From an uncultured beta proteobacterium (GTDB lineage Bacteria > Pseudomonadota > Gammaproteobacteria > Burkholderiales > Burkholderiaceae_C), in NCBI GenBank assembly GCA_903876735.1, contig CAIRAW010000045.1:84405-148404 (forward strand): a DNA stretch of 64,000 nt. The letters run 5' to 3'. Shown here piece after piece: positions 17,546-26,270 of this stretch. The notes under the pieces are model-generated. The model was not told the origin of the DNA. It saw only the letters and a list, made by a program, of their open reading frames with translations, and made no database searches. A program made the translations under genes and the position numbers. How positions within the stretch are numbered: the stretch's first letter is position 1; every line of letters begins with the position of its first letter.

Positions 17546-18397
17546 TTACTTCTCCGTGTCCACCAAGCCTTTGACAAACCACTTCTGCATCAGCATGACG
17601 ACCATGGCTGGCGGCAGCATGGCGAGCAGCGCGGTGGCCATGACCACGTTCCATTCATTTTGTGAGTCTCCGCCGGCGACCATCATCTTGATGCCGACCA
17701 CCACCGGGTACATGCTCTCCGAGGTCGTGGCCAGCAGCGGCCACAGGTACTGGTTCCAGCCGTAGATGAACTGAATCACGAATAGCGCCGCGATCGAGGT
17801 TTTGGACAGCGGTATCAGGATATCAATGAAGAAACGAAGTGGACTGGCGCCGTCCATGCGCGCGGCTTCCGCCAATTCGTCGGGCACCGACATGAAAAAT
17901 TGCCGGAACAGAAAGGTTGCCGTGGCCGAGGCGATCAGCGGTACGGTCAAACCGGCATAGGTGTTGAGCATGCCAAGGTCCGACACCACTTTGTACGTTG
18001 GCCCGATGCGTACCTCAACCGGCAGCATCAGCGTCACAAAGATCGCCCAGAAGAAGAAGTTCTTGAACGGAAAGCGAAAGTACACGATGGCAAAGGCCGA
18101 CAGCAGCGAGATCGCAATCTTGCCAAAGGTGATGACCAATGCTGTGATCAGACTGACCTGCATCATGTGCAAAACCGGTGCTCTGGACCCGGCGCCGTAG
18201 CCACCGCCGAACAATGCCTTTTCGTAGGTTGCCCAAAAATTGCTGCCTGGCAGCAAAGGCATCGGTGCTTGCACAATTTCCTGCGCCGTATGTGTTGATG
18301 CAACAAAAGCCAGGTAGATCGGAAAGGCGACGATGATGACGCCCAAAATCATGATGGCATGACCCAGGAACGCCAGAAAGGGACTGCGCTCAACCAT
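17546..18397 (-). CDS. ugpE: sn-glycerol-3-phosphate ABC transporter permease UgpE
   Basis: 283 residues with six hydrophobic segments. The binding-protein-dependent permease EAA loop is seen as [20 protein letters not shown], the contact site for UgpC. The N-terminal [23 protein letters not shown] matches MalG/UgpE-type permeases. It lies 39 bases after ugpA and 47 before ugpC on the same strand. Confidence 0.93.
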   Translation of the reverse strand: MVERSPFLAFLGHAIMILGVIIVAFPIYLAFVASTHTAQEIVQAPMPLLPGSNFWATYEKALFGGGYGAGSRAPVLHMMQVSLITALVITFGKIAISLLSAFAIVYFRFPFKNFFFWAIFVTLMLPVEVRIGPTYKVVSDLGMLNTYAGLTVPLIASATATFLFRQFFMSVPDELAEAARMDGASPLRFFIDILIPLSKTSIAALFVIQFIYGWNQYLWPLLATTSESMYPVVVGIKMMVAGGDSQNEWNVVMATALLAMLPPAMVVMLMQKWFVKGLVDTEK

Positions 18398-18436
18398 GCT
18401 GCGAGTCCTCGTGAAGTGCCAAGCGCGGGAGCCTCA

Positions 18437-19318
18437 TCAGTAGTTCACTCTCTTCTCGATAAATTGGAACTGCACCACGGTCAAGGCGACCACGATCGTC
18501 ATCAGCACCACCGACTGCGCCGCCGAGCCGCCCAGGTCCATCGCCTTGAAACCGTCGTAGTACACCTTGTAAACCAGGATCGAGGTCGCTTGTCCTGGTC
18601 CGCCGTGCGTGGTGGCGTCGACGATGGCAAACGTATCGAAAAAGGCGTAGATGATGTTGATGACGAGCAGGAAGAAGGTCGTGGGCGAGAGCATTGGAAA
18701 CTGAATCGTCCAGAAGCGGCGCCACGCCTTGGCCCCGTCAATGGCTGCCGCTTCGATCAGTGATTTTGGGATCGACTGCAGGCCGGCCAGAAAAAACAGA
18801 AAGTTGTAGGAAATCTGCTTCCAGACCGCCGCCATCACGATCAGCGTCATGGCGTGGCTTCCGTTGAGCAGGTGGTTCCAGTTGACGCCCAACTTTCCCA
18901 AACCATAGGACACCACGCCCAGGGAGGGTGAGAACATGAAGATCCATAACACGCCAGCCACGGCCGGCGCCACGGCGTACGGCACGATCAACATGGTCTT
19001 GTAGAACATCGCGCCCTTGATGACGCGATCCGCAAAGATCGCGAGCATCACGGACAGTCCAATACCCATTGTCGCGACCAGAAGCGAGAAAATGGCTGTG
19101 GTCTTGAAAGAGGCCAGATAGCTGGCATCGTTCCACAAGCGTTTGAAGTTCTCCATCCCGACCCATTGGGTCGAAATGCCAAACGCATCCTCAATCTGGA
19201 ACGACTGCACCAATGCCTGTGCGGCCGGCCAGAAAAAGAACACGCTGATCACCAGTACCTGTGGTGCAATCAGCAACCAGGGCAACACCGGGGCTCGGAA
19301 CTGGACGCGTTTTTCCAT
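18437..19318 (-). CDS. ugpA: sn-glycerol-3-phosphate ABC transporter permease UgpA
   Basis: 293 residues, six hydrophobic segments. The N-terminus PWLLIAPQVLVISVFFFWPAAQ and the EAA loop EAAAIDGAKAWRRFWTIQFPMLSP identify a MalF/UgpA-type permease, partner of UgpE. ATG 19318 is the start, 44 bases after the ugpB stop. Confidence 0.93.
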   Translation of the reverse strand: MEKRVQFRAPVLPWLLIAPQVLVISVFFFWPAAQALVQSFQIEDAFGISTQWVGMENFKRLWNDASYLASFKTTAIFSLLVATMGIGLSVMLAIFADRVIKGAMFYKTMLIVPYAVAPAVAGVLWIFMFSPSLGVVSYGLGKLGVNWNHLLNGSHAMTLIVMAAVWKQISYNFLFFLAGLQSIPKSLIEAAAIDGAKAWRRFWTIQFPMLSPTTFFLLVINIIYAFFDTFAIVDATTHGGPGQATSILVYKVYYDGFKAMDLGGSAAQSVVLMTIVVALTVVQFQFIEKRVNY

Positions 19319-19362
19319 AACGGGGCTGGCGTGGCCAGCCGATCACCTTTCTTGGATGCGCT

Positions 19363-20664
19363 TTACTTGTTGGCTTTTTCGAAACGTTCCAACTGATCGT
19401 TGCCGCGTTTCACAATCGCCTGCAGCGCTTCCGTGGCCGACTTCTTGCCGCTCCAGACCATCTCGAGTTCTTCATCCTCGATCTGGCGAATCTGCACATA
19501 GTTGCCCAGACGAATGCCACGGCTCTTGTCGGTCACCTTGCGGATCATCTGCTGTACCGCAATGTCGGTCCCGGGTTTTTCCTTGTAGAAACCGGACTTT
19601 TCAGTCAACTGGTAGGCTGCCGTGGTGATGGGCAGATAGCCGGTGCGCTTGTGGCTGGCGGACTGCACTTCGGGCCTGGAGATGAAACTGAAGAAGTCGG
19701 CTACACCCTTGTATTCAACAGGTTTCTTACCGGCCATAACCCACAGGCTGGCGCCGCCGATCACCGTGTTCTGCGGTGCGCCCGGAACATCAGGGTAGTA
19801 GGGCAGTGTGGCCAGGGCGTAATTGAACTTGGCGTTCTTGGCGACGTTGCCGTAGAAGCCGGCTGAGGTCGTGATCATCGCGCATTCGCCAGAAATGAAA
19901 GTCGCCTCGGGCACATTTTCACGCCCCTTGTAAATGAACAGACCCTGTTTGGCCATGTTGGCGAGATTTTCAATGTGGCGCACATGCAGCGGCGAGTCCA
20001 CCTTCATGCGCGCATCCATGCCGCCCAGACCGTTGGACTTGCTGGCGAATTCCACGTTATGCCAGGCCGAGAAACTCTCAAGCTGGGTCCAACTCTGCCA
20101 GGCGATGGTGAGCGGGCATTTGTGGCCGCTGGCCTTGAGCTTGGCCGCAGCCAGCGCGACTTCCGGCCAGGTGGTCGGTGGCTTGGCCGTGTCGATGCCG
20201 GCGGCCTTGAACGCGTCCTTGTTGAAGTAGAAAATGGTGGTCGAGCTGTTGAATGGGAAGCTCAGCATCTGGCCGTTCGGTGCCGTGTAATAACCGGCCA
20301 CGGCAGAGACATAGACTTTCGGGTCGAACTTGTAGCCGGCGTCCGCCATCACCTTGCCGACGGGCACAATGGCACCCTTGCTGGCCATCATCGTGGCGGT
20401 GCCGACCTCGAACACTTGCAGAATGTTGGGAGCATTGCCGGCGCGAAACGCTGCAACCGCCGCCGTCATGGATTCGGCATAGCTACCCTTGTACGTGGGG
20501 ATTACCTTGTATTCTTTCTGGCTGGCGTTGAATTCCTTGGCCAGATCGTTGACCCATTCGCCATTGACGGCAGTCATCGAATGCCACCACTGAATTTCGG
20601 TCTGGGCCTGGGCTGATACAGAAAATGCGGTTGCGAGGGCAACGGCGATCAATTTGAACTTCAT
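19363..20664 (-). CDS. ugpB: sn-glycerol-3-phosphate-binding periplasmic protein
   Basis: 433 residues. The Sec signal peptide ends at AQA|QTE (about residue 21). The mature protein starts IQWWHSM, typical of UgpB, and contains NSSTTIFYFNKDAF and IGGASLWVM, ligand-region segments of this family. It captures glycerol-3-phosphate and glycerophosphodiesters in the periplasm. It is the first gene of the ugpBAECQ operon, with a strong Shine-Dalgarno AAGGAGA before ATG 20664 and a Pho box about 40 bases upstream. Confidence 0.95.
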   Translation of the reverse strand: MKFKLIAVALATAFSVSAQAQTEIQWWHSMTAVNGEWVNDLAKEFNASQKEYKVIPTYKGSYAESMTAAVAAFRAGNAPNILQVFEVGTATMMASKGAIVPVGKVMADAGYKFDPKVYVSAVAGYYTAPNGQMLSFPFNSSTTIFYFNKDAFKAAGIDTAKPPTTWPEVALAAAKLKASGHKCPLTIAWQSWTQLESFSAWHNVEFASKSNGLGGMDARMKVDSPLHVRHIENLANMAKQGLFIYKGRENVPEATFISGECAMITTSAGFYGNVAKNAKFNYALATLPYYPDVPGAPQNTVIGGASLWVMAGKKPVEYKGVADFFSFISRPEVQSASHKRTGYLPITTAAYQLTEKSGFYKEKPGTDIAVQQMIRKVTDKSRGIRLGNYVQIRQIEDEELEMVWSGKKSATEALQAIVKRGNDQLERFEKANK

Positions 20665-20689
20665 GCGATCTCCTTGGGTAAAAGGGTTG

Positions 20690-20723
20690 AGCCTAGCTTT
20701 TTTGTGTGACAGCGGGGCGACAG
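20690..20723 (-). promoter_or_regulatory. Pho box and -10 region of the ugp operon
   Basis: On the minus strand 20723-20706 reads CTGTCGCCCCGCTGTCAC: two 7-base direct repeats (CTGTCGC and CTGTCAC) separated by four bases. This matches the PhoB box layout CTGTCAT-N4-CTGTCAT. After a 10-base gap comes TAGGCT (20695-20690), a plausible -10, as expected when the Pho box replaces the -35. The position, about 42 bases before the ugpB ATG, and the operon's role in phosphate scavenging both support PhoB control. Confidence 0.75.
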
Positions 20724-20891
20724 CAAAACGTTAATATTTTGAGTCTCAATTAGACACCCGTTTATGCCCGCCTCCTATCCGGGTTTCCCGCAAGGGTGTC
20801 CATCGGGGCAGTAGGTCAATGCTGCACTGCGATAATATGCGAGCCCAGCCGGGCTTGGCTAGCCTGCCCTTTGCGCCATATCAAGTTCCGG

Positions 20892-20903
20892 CTGTAAATA
20901 CAG
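20892..20903. promoter_or_regulatory. short palindrome at the ribosome-binding position of the FAD oxidase gene
   Basis: CTGTAAATACAG is a 12-base dyad (CTGTA/TACAG around AA) ending six bases before the ATG at 20910. No Shine-Dalgarno is visible there, so it may be an operator or a small hairpin affecting initiation. It has CTGT-N4-ACAG, too short for a LexA box (CTGT-N8-ACAG). Confidence 0.3.
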
Positions 20904-20909
20904 AACCTG

Positions 20910-23900
20910 ATGAACGTCACGATACAGACTGATCAAATTTTTCGCGCTCCAGTCGCTGCGCCGCATGCACACGCCCGGATTCGCGAAATTCCGTACAACT
21001 ACACCTCGTTTTCCGACCGCGAAATCGTCATTCGTCTGCTGGGCAGCGCGGCTTGGGATTTGCTGAACCGCTTGCGTGAGGAGCGTCGCACCGGACGCTC
21101 GGCACGCATGCTCTACGAGGTGTTGGGCGACATTTGGGTGGTGCAGCGCAATCCGTATTTGCAGGACGACCTGCTCGACAATCCAAAGCGGCGGGTGTTG
21201 CTGGTCGAGGCCTTGCAGCACCGACTGTCGGAAGTGCAGAAGCGGCGCACGCCAGGGGCTGATCCGGAGCGCGACGCCATGGTGGGCGAACTGCTCACGG
21301 CGGCTGACAAGGCCGTGCTGGCCTTCGATGCTGCTTTTGTCGAAGTCGCTGCCCTGCGACGCAAAGCTCAGCGCGTGCTGAGCCGCCTGACAGCCAAGGA
21401 CAACATCAAGTTCGACGGCCTGTCACGCGTCAGCCACGTGACCGATGCCACTGATTGGCGCGTTGAATACCCCTTTGTCGTGCTAACACCGGATAGCGAA
21501 GCCGAGATGGCGGGGCTGGTCAAGGGTTGTATTGATCTGGGGCTGACCATCATCCCGCGTGGCGGCGGTACCGGCTACACCGGCGGCGCGATTCCGCTGA
21601 CCTGGAACAGCGTGGTCATCAACACCGAAAAACTCGAAGCCATGACGGAAGTCGAGATGGTGGCTTTGCCGGGGCTGGCACAACCGGTGGCCACGGTCTG
21701 GACCGAAGCCGGCGTCGTGACCCAGCGCGTTTCAGACGCGGCGGATCGCGGCGGTTTTGTCTTTGCGGTGGACCCGACCTCGGCTGAGGCGTCCTGTATC
21801 GGCGGCAACATCGCCATGAACGCTGGCGGCAAGAAGGCCGTTCTCTGGGGTACGGCGCTGGACAACCTGGCCAGCTGGCGCATGGTGACACCGCAGGCCG
21901 AGTGGCTGGAAGTGACGCGTCTCGGGCACAACCTGGGCAAGATTCACGACGCCACGCTGGCCAGTTTTGAACTCAAGTATTTCAAGGCCGACGGCAAGAC
22001 GCTGCTGCGCACCGAACGGCTCGACATTCCGGGCACGGCGTTCCGCAAGGAAGGCCTGGGCAAGGACGTGACTGACAAGTTCCTCAGCGGTCTGCCGGGG
22101 ATTCAGAAAGAGGGCTGCGACGGCTTGATTACCAGCGCCCGTTGGGTCGTGCACCGCATGCCCAAGCACACACGCACTGTCTGTCTGGAATTCTTCGGCA
22201 ATGCGCGCGACGCCGTGCCCAGCATTGTGGAAATCAAGGACTTCATGTTTGCCGAAGCGGCGCGCAGTGGCGTATTGCTGGCGGGCCTGGAGCACCTTGA
22301 CGACCGTTACCTGAGGGCCGTCGGCTACGCCACCAAGTCCAAGCGCGGCGGCTTGCCCAAGATGGTGCTGGTGGGTGATATTGCCGGTGATGATGCCGAT
22401 GTGGTGGCGCGTGCCACCTCGGAAGTGGTGCGCATTGCCAACTCGCGCAGCGGTGAAGGCTTCATCGCCATCAGCGCAGACGCACGCAAGAAATTCTGGC
22501 TCGACCGCAAGCGCACAGCAGCCATCAGCAAGCACACTAACGCCTTCAAGATCAACGAAGACGTGGTGATTCCGCTACCGCGCATGGCCGAATACACGGA
22601 CGGCATTGAGCGCATCAACATCGAACTCAGCCTGCGCAACAAGATCGCGCTGTGCGACGAACTCGAAGACTTCTTTGCCGGCGGCCATTTGCCGGTTGGC
22701 AAGCACGACGACGCCAGTCAGATTCCGTCGGCCGAGTTGCTGGAAGACCGCGTGGCACAGGCACTGGCACTGATTGCCGAGGTGCGCGGTCTGTGGTCTG
22801 GCTGGCTGCGCGATGTGGATGCGCTGTTTGTGCAGTTGCAGGACCACAGTCTGCGCGCCAGTTGGAAGACACAGTTGCGCGCGCCTTTGCAGAATATCTT
22901 TAGCGGAAGTGCCTTTGAGGCTATTCTGCGCGAGTGCAATGCGGTGCACCAGCGCGTGCTCAAGGGGCGGGTCTGGGCGGCGCTGCACATGCATGCCGGT
23001 GATGGCAATGTGCACACCAATATCCCCGTCAACAGCGACGACTACGAAATGCTGCAGGCGGCGCACGGCGCGGTGAAACGCATCATGGCACTGGCGCGCT
23101 CGCTCGACGGCGTGATCTCGGGCGAGCACGGCATTGGTATCACCAAGCTTGAGTTCCTGTCCGACGAAGAACTGCGTCCGTTCACCGAGTACAAGGCAAG
23201 AATCGATCCCGAAGGGCGCTTCAATAAAGGCAAGTTGCTGCGCCAACCCGCTGGACTGATGCCGATAGGGCAGGCCCTGCAGGCTGATCTGACCAATGCC
23301 TACACGCCCAGTTTTGGTCTGATGGGCCACGAGTCGCTGATCATGCAGCAAAGCGACATCGGCGCCATTGCCGACAGCGTGAAGGACTGCCTGCGCTGCG
23401 GCAAGTGCAAGCCGGTTTGCGCTACCCACGTGCCGCGCGCCAATCTGCTCTACAGCCCGCGCAACAAGATTCTGGCAACCTCCCTGTTGGTGGAAGCCTT
23501 TTTGTACGAAGAGCAGACGCGCCGTGGCATCTCGATTCGCCACTGGCAGGAGTTTGAAGACGTGGCAGACCATTGCACGGTCTGCCACAAGTGTCTGACG
23601 CCGTGCCCGGTGAACATCGATTTTGGTGACGTCACCATGAACATGCGCAATCTGCTGCGCAAGATGGGCAAGAAGACCTTCCGCCCGGCTGGCGCCGCCG
23701 CCATGTTCATGCTCAGCGCCACCAACCCCGAGACCATTCGTCTGGCGCGTTCGGTCATGGTCAACGTGGCGATCAAGGCGCAGCGTTTCGCCTCGGACCT
23801 GTTTAAGGTGATCTCGCGCAAGCAGACCAAGGCGCCACCGGCAACGGTGGGCACGGCGCCCATCAAGGAACAGATCATCCACTTCGTCAACAAGAAGTTG

Positions 23901-24800
23901 CCTGGTGGTCTGCCCAAGAAGACAGCGCGCGCGTTGCTTGATATTGAAGACAAGGACTACGTGCCCATCATCCGCGACCCGCAGGCCACGACGGCCGAGA
24001 CCGAGGCGGTGTTCTACTTCCCCGGCTGCGGTTCCGAGCGTTTGTTCAGCCAGGTCGGTCTGGCCACACAAGCCATGCTGTGGCACGCCGGTGTGCAGAC
24101 CGTTCTGCCACCGGGCTATCTGTGCTGCGGTTATCCGCAACGCGGCAGCGGGCTGTTCGACAAGGCCGAGAAAATCATCACTGACAATCGCGTGCTGTTT
24201 CACCGCGTCGCCAACACACTGAACTACCTCGACATCAAGACCGTGGTGGTGAGTTGCGGCACCTGCTACGACCAGTTGCAGGGTTATGAATTTGACCAGA
24301 TATTCCCCGGCAGCCGCATCATCGACATCCATGAGTATCTGCTGGAAAAAGGCATTACGCTGAAAGACGCCGGATCCTTCCTGTTCCACGATCCGTGTCA
24401 CAGCCCGATGAAGTTGCAGGAGCCGATCAAGACCGTGCGCGCCCTGTTGGGCGACAAGGTGATCCAGTCCGATCGTTGCTGCGGCGAATCCGGTACGCTG
24501 GCCCTGAACCGCCCCGACGTCTCGACGCAAGTGCGCTTTCGCAAGGAAGAAGAAATCCGCAAGGGCGAATTGCAGTTGCGCGAACAAGGCGGTCTGGGCG
24601 CCAAGGACAACATCAAGATCCTGACCTCGTGCCCGGCCTGTCTGCAGGGCCTGAGCCGCTTTGGCGATGATCTGCAAAACGGTCTGCTGGAGGCTGACTA
24701 CATCGTGGTCGAGATGGCCAATCAGATTCTGGGTGAGCAGTGGTTGCCCGACTACGTCAAGCGCGCCAACAACGGCGGCATTGAGCGGGTGCTGGTGTAG
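20910..24800 (+). CDS. large FAD-linked oxidase / 4Fe-4S / CCG-domain oxidoreductase with DUF3683 N-terminus
   Basis: 1296 residues, a fusion of several modules. About 1-130 is an Arg-rich helical domain as in DUF3683 proteins. About 170-380 is the FAD-binding-4 fold, with [17 protein letters not shown] and [18 protein letters not shown]. About 390-770 is the FAD-oxidase C-terminal domain, ending with [15 protein letters not shown] and GEHGIG. Two [4Fe-4S] motifs follow: [11 protein letters not shown] (near 827) and [12 protein letters not shown] (near 889). Two CCG domains follow: FPGCG...CCGYP...SCGTC (from 1037) and DPCHS...CCGESG...CPAC (to about 1246). This is the logic of D-lactate/2-hydroxyacid dehydrogenases passing electrons through Fe-S and heterodisulfide-reductase-like domains to quinone. 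The substrate is inferred only; the enzyme is probably membrane-peripheral. Confidence 0.88.
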   Translation: MNVTIQTDQIFRAPVAAPHAHARIREIPYNYTSFSDREIVIRLLGSAAWDLLNRLREERRTGRSARMLYEVLGDIWVVQRNPYLQDDLLDNPKRRVLLVEALQHRLSEVQKRRTPGADPERDAMVGELLTAADKAVLAFDAAFVEVAALRRKAQRVLSRLTAKDNIKFDGLSRVSHVTDATDWRVEYPFVVLTPDSEAEMAGLVKGCIDLGLTIIPRGGGTGYTGGAIPLTWNSVVINTEKLEAMTEVEMVALPGLAQPVATVWTEAGVVTQRVSDAADRGGFVFAVDPTSAEASCIGGNIAMNAGGKKAVLWGTALDNLASWRMVTPQAEWLEVTRLGHNLGKIHDATLASFELKYFKADGKTLLRTERLDIPGTAFRKEGLGKDVTDKFLSGLPGIQKEGCDGLITSARWVVHRMPKHTRTVCLEFFGNARDAVPSIVEIKDFMFAEAARSGVLLAGLEHLDDRYLRAVGYATKSKRGGLPKMVLVGDIAGDDADVVARATSEVVRIANSRSGEGFIAISADARKKFWLDRKRTAAISKHTNAFKINEDVVIPLPRMAEYTDGIERINIELSLRNKIALCDELEDFFAGGHLPVGKHDDASQIPSAELLEDRVAQALALIAEVRGLWSGWLRDVDALFVQLQDHSLRASWKTQLRAPLQNIFSGSAFEAILRECNAVHQRVLKGRVWAALHMHAGDGNVHTNIPVNSDDYEMLQAAHGAVKRIMALARSLDGVISGEHGIGITKLEFLSDEELRPFTEYKARIDPEGRFNKGKLLRQPAGLMPIGQALQADLTNAYTPSFGLMGHESLIMQQSDIGAIADSVKDCLRCGKCKPVCATHVPRANLLYSPRNKILATSLLVEAFLYEEQTRRGISIRHWQEFEDVADHCTVCHKCLTPCPVNIDFGDVTMNMRNLLRKMGKKTFRPAGAAAMFMLSATNPETIRLARSVMVNVAIKAQRFASDLFKVISRKQTKAPPATVGTAPIKEQIIHFVNKKLPGGLPKKTARALLDIEDKDYVPIIRDPQATTAETEAVFYFPGCGSERLFSQVGLATQAMLWHAGVQTVLPPGYLCCGYPQRGSGLFDKAEKIITDNRVLFHRVANTLNYLDIKTVVVSCGTCYDQLQGYEFDQIFPGSRIIDIHEYLLEKGITLKDAGSFLFHDPCHSPMKLQEPIKTVRALLGDKVIQSDRCCGESGTLALNRPDVSTQVRFRKEEEIRKGELQLREQGGLGAKDNIKILTSCPACLQGLSRFGDDLQNGLLEADYIVVEMANQILGEQWLPDYVKRANNGGIERVLV

Positions 24801-24809
24801 CGCAGGATC

Positions 24810-26024
24810 ATGGCCCGCGTCCTGTGCGTCTGGGAACTGGGCTCGGACCTGGGTCATTTAAGCCATTTGCGCCTGCCCGTCGAGGTCGCGCTGCAACTCG
24901 GCCATGAGGTCTTTCTGGCGGCGCGCCAACTGGACCGCATTGGGACGGTGATGGGTGATATGCCGATCACCTGCCTGCAGGCTCCTTTCAAGCAAGGTTC
25001 GCTGGCGGCAGACCAGGCGGCGTTTCCCAGTTACACCCACCTGCTGGCGCGTCAGTGCTTTTCAGGCGTGGATGAGCTTGAGATGTACCTGCGCGCCTGG
25101 CGCGCTCTGTTTGATCTGGTCAAACCCGATCTGGTTTTGTTTGAACACAGCCCAACGGCCTTGATTGCCGCCCATGGTTACGGGTTCCAGAAGGTTCTGG
25201 TGGGCAATGGTTTTTCCATACCGCCACAGCAGTTTGAAGTCGACGCGCCTTTCGCGCCATTTGTTACCACGCCGCGAACGCCAGAGGTTCTGGCGGGCCT
25301 GCGTTCCGATGATGGCGTGTTGTTGACGGTGATCAACCGCGCGCTGACCCGCTCGGGCTTGGCAGAGCTGCCATCCTTGGTCGATATTTATAGCCAGGCT
25401 GACGCGCAGTTTCTGATGACCTTGCCGGTATTGGACCATTTTGGACCGCGTCCGGGGCAGCGCTACCTGGGTGTCGAGCCACCCACGCCGCGACCGGCAC
25501 CGCAGTGGCCGCCGGGTTCGGGCCCCAAGGTTTTTGCTTATCTGCGCGTTTTCCCTTCTTTGGAAAAATTGCTGCAGGATCTGCAGTTGGCGCGAGTGTA
25601 CGCACTGCTGCATATACGCGGCTTGCCTGGCGCACTGCGTGAGAGGTTCAGCAGTGAACAAATCTGCTTCACGGATCAACTGATTGACCTCTCCGCGGTG
25701 GCCGAGCAGGCCGACTGGGTTGTCCACCATGGCAACCACAACACGATGGCAGGCTTTGTGCGTGCGGGCGTCCCGCAGTTGCTAATCCCCTTGCACCAGG
25801 AGCACCTGTTCGCAAGCTTGAACCTGTTGGCGCAGGGTTGCGCACGCATTGCCTATCAGGATCAGTCCAGTTTTGCCCAGGAAATAGCAGACCTGAAGTC
25901 AAATCCACAATTCAGGCAGCGCGCGGCCCAGGTTGGCGCAAATTGTCCTGATCTGGCATCGCTGGACGCGGCGGGTCAAATCGGGCGCACCTTGCAAGCG
26001 CTGTTGACCAGCGTCTGCCAATAG
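24810..26024 (+). CDS. glycosyltransferase-like protein (GT-B / UDP-glycosyltransferase type)
   Basis: 404 residues from ATG 24810, nine bases after the FAD-oxidase stop with AGGA upstream. The N-terminus VLCVWELGSDLGHLSHLRLP resembles the acceptor-side GT-B loop, and the C-terminal VVHHGNHNTMAGFVRAGVPQLLIPLHQEHLF is a variant of the UGT/MurG donor-binding motif (HGG-G-T-ALxxGVPxxxxP-xxDQ). Asn replaces the second Gly (HHGNHNT). No membrane segment is seen. Acceptor and sugar are unknown; the close spacing suggests co-transcription with the oxidoreductase, but no functional link is obvious. Confidence 0.7.
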   Translation: MARVLCVWELGSDLGHLSHLRLPVEVALQLGHEVFLAARQLDRIGTVMGDMPITCLQAPFKQGSLAADQAAFPSYTHLLARQCFSGVDELEMYLRAWRALFDLVKPDLVLFEHSPTALIAAHGYGFQKVLVGNGFSIPPQQFEVDAPFAPFVTTPRTPEVLAGLRSDDGVLLTVINRALTRSGLAELPSLVDIYSQADAQFLMTLPVLDHFGPRPGQRYLGVEPPTPRPAPQWPPGSGPKVFAYLRVFPSLEKLLQDLQLARVYALLHIRGLPGALRERFSSEQICFTDQLIDLSAVAEQADWVVHHGNHNTMAGFVRAGVPQLLIPLHQEHLFASLNLLAQGCARIAYQDQSSFAQEIADLKSNPQFRQRAAQVGANCPDLASLDAAGQIGRTLQALLTSVCQ

Positions 26025-26270
26025 GCCTTTTTTCCGTGCTTCATAGGTGGTTTTGCCTGCTTTTTTAAATGCGACATGGGACAAAACAACCATACAAAAT
26101 GGGGGTTCCATCCCTTACGCAGATGCGACAAACCCATCATCATGAAATCCGAGTACCCACGTTGCACTTAGTGCTTTAGAGTGTCTCAAGGCTTTCGGAG
26201 GGAAAGAATCTGGGTGGACAGGCCTGATTTACCTTTCGCGAGCTCCGCAAACGATTTTGGGGGTTTTGTC
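26025..26270 (+). other. non-coding region upstream of the two-partner-secretion locus
   Basis: 246 bases. An open frame reaches back to 26181, but the exoprotein's signal sequence begins at 26271. The region is more AT-rich than its surroundings. TTGCAC at 26162-26167 is a possible -35, without a good -10 at the right distance. I see no terminator with a clear stem, no CRP-type dyad and no sigma-54 element. A run of five G (26259-26263) precedes the ATG and may act as ribosome-binding site. Confidence 0.4.

Noticed and set aside
20892..20903. LexA box before the oxidoreductase
   Set aside because: CTGT and ACAG are separated by four bases, not eight.
22575..24857. 760-codon open frame on the minus strand
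   Set aside because: It is fully antisense to the FAD/Fe-S oxidoreductase whose motifs are unambiguous; the composition is Gln/His/Arg-rich as expected for a shadow of GC-rich coding sequence.
26060..26090. Possible CRP/cAMP site upstream of the adhesin gene (AAATGCGACATGGGACAAAAC)
   Set aside because: Only the left half resembles TGTGA; the right half lacks TCACA. It would have fitted the cyclase story, but the match is too weak.
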